From: Billgrantia kenyensis
GTDB taxonomy: Bacteria > Pseudomonadota > Gammaproteobacteria > Pseudomonadales > Halomonadaceae
Length of the DNA stretch: 64,000 bases
Assembly: GCF_013697085.1 (NCBI RefSeq)
Contig: NZ_JACEFT010000002.1
Coordinates: 124,001-188,000, forward strand
Reading direction: 5' to 3'
Made by a program: the position numbers and the translations under genes. Of the stretch, positions 59,988 to 64,000 are shown one piece after another. How positions within the stretch are numbered: position 1 is the stretch's first letter; every line of letters begins with the position of its first letter. The notes below the pieces were generated by a model. The model saw only the letters and a program-made list of their open reading frames with translations. It was not told the DNA's origin and searched no databases.

Positions 59988-61193
59988 AGCCGGCGAGACC
60001 GCGGCTCGGCTGCCGTGCCACTGCCGCAACAGCCAGGCGAATATCAGTCCCAGAGCCAGCAGCCACAGCCCGGCGCCGACCAGCAGCCAGGTGCTGTTGG
60101 CCAGGCGCAGTATCAGCCCGCCCAGGCTGACACCCACCGACTGGCCGAGGAACAGGCAGCCGGCGAACACTGCCATGGCGGTGCCGCGGACGGCGGGCGC
60201 CATCTGGGTAGCGTTGATCTGCAGGGTGCTGTGCATCATGTAGAAACCGAGGCCGGCACAGAAGGCGCTGACGGTGGCCAGGGCCGGAAGTGTCGCCAGC
60301 GCCAGCCCGAGGAAGCCTAATCCCATCAGCACGCCCCCGCCCGTGGCCAGGCCCGGCTCGCCCAGACGAGCGACGAGCGGTCGCGCCAGGGCGGCGAAGA
60401 GCAGCCCGCCCACGCCGAACAGCGCCACCATCAGCCCGGCCCGGGTCAGCGAGGTGTCGAGCCGCTCGTAGAGATGCGTGGCGACGAAGGCCAGCGCACC
60501 GAAGGCCGCGATACCCTCGAGAAACACCAGCACCAGGATGCGCCGGGCGCGGGAGATGAGCAGCACCTCGCGGATGCGCGAGACGAAGGCAACGCGACCC
60601 AGGTCGCTCTTGGCCGGTGACAGCCCCGGCTGGCGACGCAGGGCTTCCAGCAGCAACCCGCCCGCGGCCAGGAAGAGCAGGGTGAGCAGGAGGAAGGCGG
60701 CCTGCCAGCCCAGCGTATCGGCCAGAAAGCCACCCGCCACCTGGCCGGTGATCAAGCCCATCACCGCCCCGGAAAGCATATGGGCCAGCGTCACCTGGCG
60801 CTGCTCATAGGGTACGTTGTCGCCCACCCAGGCCATGGAGAGCGGGATGATGGCCGCGGCGGTGGCACCGGTCAGGGTGCGGAACAGCAGCAGCATCGAC
60901 AGCGAGTCGGAGAGCGCCGACCCCAGCGCGCCCAGGGCGCAGGCCAGCGTGGCCAGGCCAATCACCCGCAGGGTGCCGTGGCGGTCGCCCAGCGGGCCAT
61001 AGGCGAGCTGCATCACTCCGTAGGCGATGGCGAACAGGGTGATGTTCTGCGCCACATCGGCCACAGGACGGGCGAAGGCCTGCGATAGCGCCGGCAGCAT
61101 GGCATCGGTGACCCGCATCGAGGCCATGCTGGCAAAGCCGGCCAGGGCCAGCAGCAGGATGACGAGCCGGCTGGGGGGCGACGCGGCGCTCAC
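59982..61193 (-). CDS. MFS exporter, 12-TM (second of pair)
   Basis: A 403-residue major facilitator with 12 predicted spans. The motif A loop is YGPLGDRHGTLRVIGLA near 65-81, and an antiporter-type motif C, SGAVMGLITGQVAGGFLAD, near 141-159 marks a drug:H+ antiporter (DHA1) member. It starts inside the end of the Bcr/CflA-type gene (4-bp ATGA overlap), so both proteins come from one transcript. The substrate is unknown. Its 3' end overlaps the convergent STAS-like gene by six bases. Confidence 0.87.
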   Translation of the reverse strand: MSAASPPSRLVILLLALAGFASMASMRVTDAMLPALSQAFARPVADVAQNITLFAIAYGVMQLAYGPLGDRHGTLRVIGLATLACALGALGSALSDSLSMLLLFRTLTGATAAAIIPLSMAWVGDNVPYEQRQVTLAHMLSGAVMGLITGQVAGGFLADTLGWQAAFLLLTLLFLAAGGLLLEALRRQPGLSPAKSDLGRVAFVSRIREVLLISRARRILVLVFLEGIAAFGALAFVATHLYERLDTSLTRAGLMVALFGVGGLLFAALARPLVARLGEPGLATGGGVLMGLGFLGLALATLPALATVSAFCAGLGFYMMHSTLQINATQMAPAVRGTAMAVFAGCLFLGQSVGVSLGGLILRLANSTWLLVGAGLWLLALGLIFAWLLRQWHGSRAAVSPAS

Positions 61194-62413
61194 GGTTCGC
61201 CCCCCTCGGCCTGCTGCGCCTTCATCGCCCGCTCGGCGGGACGGACCAGACCCAGGAAGCTCGCCACGGCCAGCAGGCCGCCCAGCGCCACGACGATGGC
61301 CATGGTTTGCGAGGTACCATCGTGCAGCTGCGCCACCGTGCTGCCTACCACCGCGGCGATGCTCATCTGCAGGAAGCCGAACAGCGACGATGCCGAGCCG
61401 GCGCAGTGCGGGTTGGGCGCCAGGGCGCCGGTCATCGACTGCGGCATCAGCACGCCCATGCCGATCATGAACAGCACATGCGGGCCCACCACGGCCCAGG
61501 TGGTGTATACCCCGGCGAGCGCCAGTATCAGCATGAGGCTGCCACCCAGTGCGCAGGTGAGGCTACCCAGGCCGACCAGGCGCTCGCGGCCCAGACGGTG
61601 GCTGTAGCGGCCGCTGAGCAGGGTGCCGACGAAGAAGCCGGCCACGATCAGGGTGAAGAACAGGCCGTATTGGAAGGGCGAGACGCCGAGGAAGTCGATC
61701 AGCACGAACGACGAGCCCGAGAGGTAGGCGAACAGCCCCGAGAAGGCCGCCGCGTTGGTCAAGGTATAGCCCATGAAGGTGCGCTGGCCGAGCAGCATGC
61801 GGAAATTGGCCAGGATCGCCGCAGGGTGGATCGACTGGCGACGCTCCGGCGGCAGTGGCTCCGGCAGTGCCAGGATCAGCAGCGGTAGCATTGCCGCGGC
61901 GTAGATCGCCAGCAGCACGAAAACCGACTCCCACCCCCAGAACAGCAGCAGCCCGGCGCCGATGATAGGCGCCAGTGCCGGGGCCAGTGACATGGTGCTG
62001 GCCATGTAGGAGAGGATGCGCCCGGCCTCGATGGGGCCGTAGATGTCGCGCACCGCGGCACGCCCCAGCACCGGCCCGGTGGCGCCGCCCAGCGCCTGCA
62101 GGAAACGCCCGGCCAGCAGCCACTCGATGCTGGGCGCGAAGGCGCACAGCAGGCTCGCCACCAGGAACAGGCTGAAGCCGAAAATCATCACCGGCTTGCG
62201 CCCGAAACGATCGGAGAACGGGCCGCAGAACAGCTGCGCGGCGGCGAAGCCGGCCATGTACAGGCTCAGGGTCAGCTGCACCTGGTCGGGGCCGGTGTCC
62301 AGCGCCGCGGCCATGGCCGGCATCGCGGGAAGGTACATGTCGGTGGCCAGCGGGCCCAGCGCGGTCAGCGCCGCCAGGGTGATTACCGTGGCGGGGGACT
62401 TCAGCCTCAGCAC
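61190..62413 (-). CDS. Bcr/CflA-family drug efflux MFS transporter (first of pair)
   Basis: A 407-residue 12-TM transporter. LGPLATDMYLPAMPAMAAAL near 18-37 is the Bcr/CflA hallmark, the motif A loop is GPFSDRFGRKPVMIFG near 64-79, and motif C appears in TMSLAPALAPIIGAGLLLFWGW, beginning near 140. The GTG at 62413 has GAGGAG eight bases upstream; an in-frame TTG at 62452 lacks a ribosome site. The 5' leader contains tandem 12-bp repeats and a very long hairpin. It is translationally coupled to the second MFS gene. Confidence 0.9.
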   Translation of the reverse strand: MLRLKSPATVITLAALTALGPLATDMYLPAMPAMAAALDTGPDQVQLTLSLYMAGFAAAQLFCGPFSDRFGRKPVMIFGFSLFLVASLLCAFAPSIEWLLAGRFLQALGGATGPVLGRAAVRDIYGPIEAGRILSYMASTMSLAPALAPIIGAGLLLFWGWESVFVLLAIYAAAMLPLLILALPEPLPPERRQSIHPAAILANFRMLLGQRTFMGYTLTNAAAFSGLFAYLSGSSFVLIDFLGVSPFQYGLFFTLIVAGFFVGTLLSGRYSHRLGRERLVGLGSLTCALGGSLMLILALAGVYTTWAVVGPHVLFMIGMGVLMPQSMTGALAPNPHCAGSASSLFGFLQMSIAAVVGSTVAQLHDGTSQTMAIVVALGGLLAVASFLGLVRPAERAMKAQQAEGGEP

Positions 62414-62423
62414 ATTGAACTCT

Positions 62424-62446
62424 CCTCGAAGGGCACCTCGAAGGGC
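62424..62446. repeat. Tandem CCTCGAAGGGC repeats in the MFS leader
   Basis: The 11-mer CCTCGAAGGGC occurs at 62424-62434 and 62436-62446, a 12-bp period. The proximal copy contributes the GAGG part of the ribosome site of the GTG start, so the leader carries a near-duplicate of that site. Confidence 0.6.
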
Positions 62447-62450
62447 GAAC

Positions 62451-62519
62451 AACGACCAGCGGGCGCCGCTCTTCCCGCTCCTGGTTGGAGCAGGGAAGGG
62501 CGGCGCCCGCTAGTCGTTA
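62451..62519 (-). promoter_or_regulatory. Long hairpin in the leader of the MFS pair / after maiA
   Basis: The arms run inward from AACGAC (62451) and GTCGTT (62519), including AGCGGGCGCCGC paired with GCGGCGCCCGCT, then CTTCCC with GGGAAG and GCTCC with GGAGC, around a TGGTT loop. About 29 of 31 positions pair. No T-run follows on the minus strand. It could terminate maiA transcripts or act as an attenuator for the exporters. Confidence 0.55.
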
Positions 62520-62554
62520 GCTTGCTTAATATAGCCTATTTACCCTGGCAATGC

Positions 62555-63199
62555 TCAGCCGGCATCCGGTTGCTCCCCCGGAGCGGCCTTGGCGAAGGCT
62601 TCCAGGCTGCGACAGCGCTCGGCGATACGCCGGATTGTCGGATACGCCGAGAGATCGCACTCGAAGCGCTCGGCGTTGAACAGCTGCGGCACCAGGCAGA
62701 GATCTGCCAGGGTCGGACTGTCGCCGTGGCAGAACTCACCGGTGGCACTCTCGCCGGCCAGCCTCGCCTCCAGGGCGGCGAAACCCTCGGCGATCCAGTG
62801 ACGGTACCAGGCCAGCTTGGCCTCCTCGTCCACCTTCAGCTCACCTACCAGGTACTTGAGCACCTTGAGGTTGTTGAGCGGATGAATCTCGCAGGCCACC
62901 AGCTGAGCCAGCGAGCGCACCCGGGCGCGGCCCACGGCGTCGGCTGGCAGCAGCGCGGGCGCCGGGTAGCGCTCGTCGAGGTACTCGCAGATCGCCAGCG
63001 ACTGGGTCAGCTGCGCGCCCTCGTCGGTCTCGAGGATCGGCACCAGCCCCTGGGGATTGCGGGCGAGGTTCTCCTCGCCGCGCTGCTCGCCCTTGACCAG
63101 GTTGACCGGGGCCTGGGCGTAGTCCAGGCCCTTGAGGTTCAGCGCGATGCGCACCCGGTAGGCCGCCGAGGAGCGGAAATAGCCATATAGCGTGGTCAT
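62555..63199 (-). CDS. maiA: Maleylacetoacetate isomerase (zeta-class GST)
   Basis: A 214-residue glutathione transferase-fold enzyme. The glutathione-site motif is LYGYFRSSAAYRVRIALNLK at 4-23, with the catalytic SSAAYRV; GLVPILETDEG lies near 51-61 and QSLAICEYLDERYP near 66-79. It isomerises maleylacetoacetate to fumarylacetoacetate in tyrosine/homogentisate breakdown, or maleylpyruvate in gentisate breakdown. The fumarylacetoacetase-type gene 17 bp upstream favours homogentisate. ATG 63199 follows GAGGAG. gshB elsewhere in this window supplies the glutathione pathway. Confidence 0.92.
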   Translation of the reverse strand: MTTLYGYFRSSAAYRVRIALNLKGLDYAQAPVNLVKGEQRGEENLARNPQGLVPILETDEGAQLTQSLAICEYLDERYPAPALLPADAVGRARVRSLAQLVACEIHPLNNLKVLKYLVGELKVDEEAKLAWYRHWIAEGFAALEARLAGESATGEFCHGDSPTLADLCLVPQLFNAERFECDLSAYPTIRRIAERCRSLEAFAKAAPGEQPDAG

Positions 63200-63216
63200 G
63201 CCTGGACTCCTCAGAT

Positions 63217-64000
63217 TCACTTGGGCTGGTACTGCACCACCTGCTGGTCGATGGTGCCGAAGATGCTGTTGCCCTCGCGGTCGAACATCTCGATACGCAC
63301 CCGGTCACCGAAGCGCAGGAAGGGGGTCTTGGCCGCACCGTGCAGGATCTGCTCCACCATGCGCACCTCCGCCAGGCAGCTGTAGCCCACGCCACCCTCA
63401 TTGATCGGCTTTCCGGGGCCGCCGTCGGGGTCGGGGTTGGAGACGGTGCCCGAGCCGACGATGGCGCCGGCGCCCAGATAGCGGGTCTTGGCCGCATGGG
63501 CGACCAACTGCGGGAAGCTGAAGATCATGTCGGGGCCGGCCTCCGGCTCGCCGAACTTCTCGCCGTTGAGGTGCACGGTCAGCGGCAGATGGACCTTGCC
63601 CTCCTGCCAGGCGTCGCCGAGCTCGTCGGGGGTGACGCAGATCGGCGAGAAGCTCGACGCCGGCTTGGCCTGGAAGAAGCCGAAGCCCTTGGCCAGCTCG
63701 CCGGGGATCAGGCCGCGCAGGCTGACGTCGTTGACCAGCATGATCAGCTTGATGTGGCCGGCGGCCTGTTCCGGGGTGACCGCCATGGGCACGTCGTCGG
63801 TGATCACCGCGATCTCGCCCTCGAAGTCGATGCCGTGCTCTTCGCTGACCGCCTCGATGTCCTCGGTGGGAGCAAGGAACTTGTCGCCGCCACCCTGGTA
63901 CATCAGCGGGTCGCTCCAGAAGGTTTCCGGCATCTCGGCGTTGCGCGCCTGGCGCACCAGCTTGACGTGGTTGAGATAGGCGGAGCCGTCGGCCCAGTGG
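63217..64000 (-). CDS. Fumarylacetoacetate hydrolase family protein, C-terminal part
   Basis: The frame is open to the right edge, so the start lies outside the window; about 260 residues are visible of an expected 330. HWADGSAYLNHVKLVRQAR near the cut, DPLMYQGGGDKFLAPTEDI, the metal-binding HGIDFEGEIAVITDDVPM (two Glu and an Asp) and the LVNDVSLRGLIPGELAKGFG and GSGTVSNPDPDGGPG elements are typical of bacterial fumarylacetoacetases. It splits fumarylacetoacetate to fumarate and acetoacetate. An hmgA gene is expected beyond the edge. Confidence 0.9.
   Translation of the reverse strand, partial: HWADGSAYLNHVKLVRQARNAEMPETFWSDPLMYQGGGDKFLAPTEDIEAVSEEHGIDFEGEIAVITDDVPMAVTPEQAAGHIKLIMLVNDVSLRGLIPGELAKGFGFFQAKPASSFSPICVTPDELGDAWQEGKVHLPLTVHLNGEKFGEPEAGPDMIFSFPQLVAHAAKTRYLGAGAIVGSGTVSNPDPDGGPGKPINEGGVGYSCLAEVRMVEQILHGAAKTPFLRFGDRVRIEMFDREGNSIFGTIDQQVVQYQPK

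Noticed and set aside
1..64000. CRISPR arrays, tRNA or rRNA genes, transposases, integrases
   Set aside because: None could be recognised by reading; tRNA genes in particular would need a covariance search to exclude fully.

Overview
The window is a GC-rich gammaproteobacterial chromosome segment, most likely from the Halomonadaceae (Halomonas group). The grounds are conserved gene order (zapA-6S RNA-fau beside ygfB-pepP-ubiH-ubiI; gpmI-envC-ctpA; gshB-tonB-algH-ruvX), codon use and protein similarity; this is an inference without a database search. I see no rRNA, tRNA, CRISPR array, insertion sequence or prophage.

Region 1 (1-11815) is a lipopolysaccharide inner-core locus. The end of hldD, plus waaF, an OpgB-like membrane phosphotransferase, a GT2 and a GT4 glycosyltransferase, three further GT9 heptosyltransferase-like genes, the Kdo kinase kdkA, hldE and waaA together make and attach ADP-heptose and Kdo. 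The genes are packed tightly, with two convergent overlaps of about 48 bp and one pair of divergent start codons sharing the tetranucleotide CATG.

Region 2 (11831-31203) is housekeeping: rpiA, ilvA, a 31-residue membrane peptide with its own promoter and terminator, fau, 6S RNA, zapA, ygfB, pepP, ubiH, ubiI, ctpA, envC, gpmI, yibN, secB, rsmE, a CvfB-like S1 protein, a VOC protein behind a strong promoter with a palindromic operator, gshB, tonB, algH and ruvX.

Region 3 (31251-48463) is an accessory block lying between ruvX and pyrB, and it is the most interesting part. A sigma-54 activator carries a TIM-barrel sensor of the phosphoenolpyruvate-hydrolase-like (PF09370) family. Beside it lie a divergent stand-alone copy of that sensor, a good -24/-12 promoter, and an operon encoding a Tm-1-like (UPF0261) protein, a PF09370 enzyme and a complete branched-chain-amino-acid-type ABC transporter. 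A second PF09370 enzyme, an SRPBCC protein and a second complete transporter of the same class sit next to it under an AraC-type regulator. A/C-rich AAnAAnAA motifs lie just ahead of four of these genes, which suggests Hfq/Crc-type translational catabolite control.

Region 4 (48644-64000) is mixed metabolism: pyrB, an IclR regulator, a self-sufficient CYP116B-type P450, an orphan TRAP solute receptor, two five-cysteine DUF6455-like proteins each preceded by an FNR/ANR-like box, chrA, a LuxR-type regulator divergent from an MhpA-like flavin hydroxylase with its DUF2783 partner, an STAS-like protein, two overlapping MFS exporters behind a long hairpin leader, and the homogentisate-pathway genes maiA and fah (cut by the right edge).
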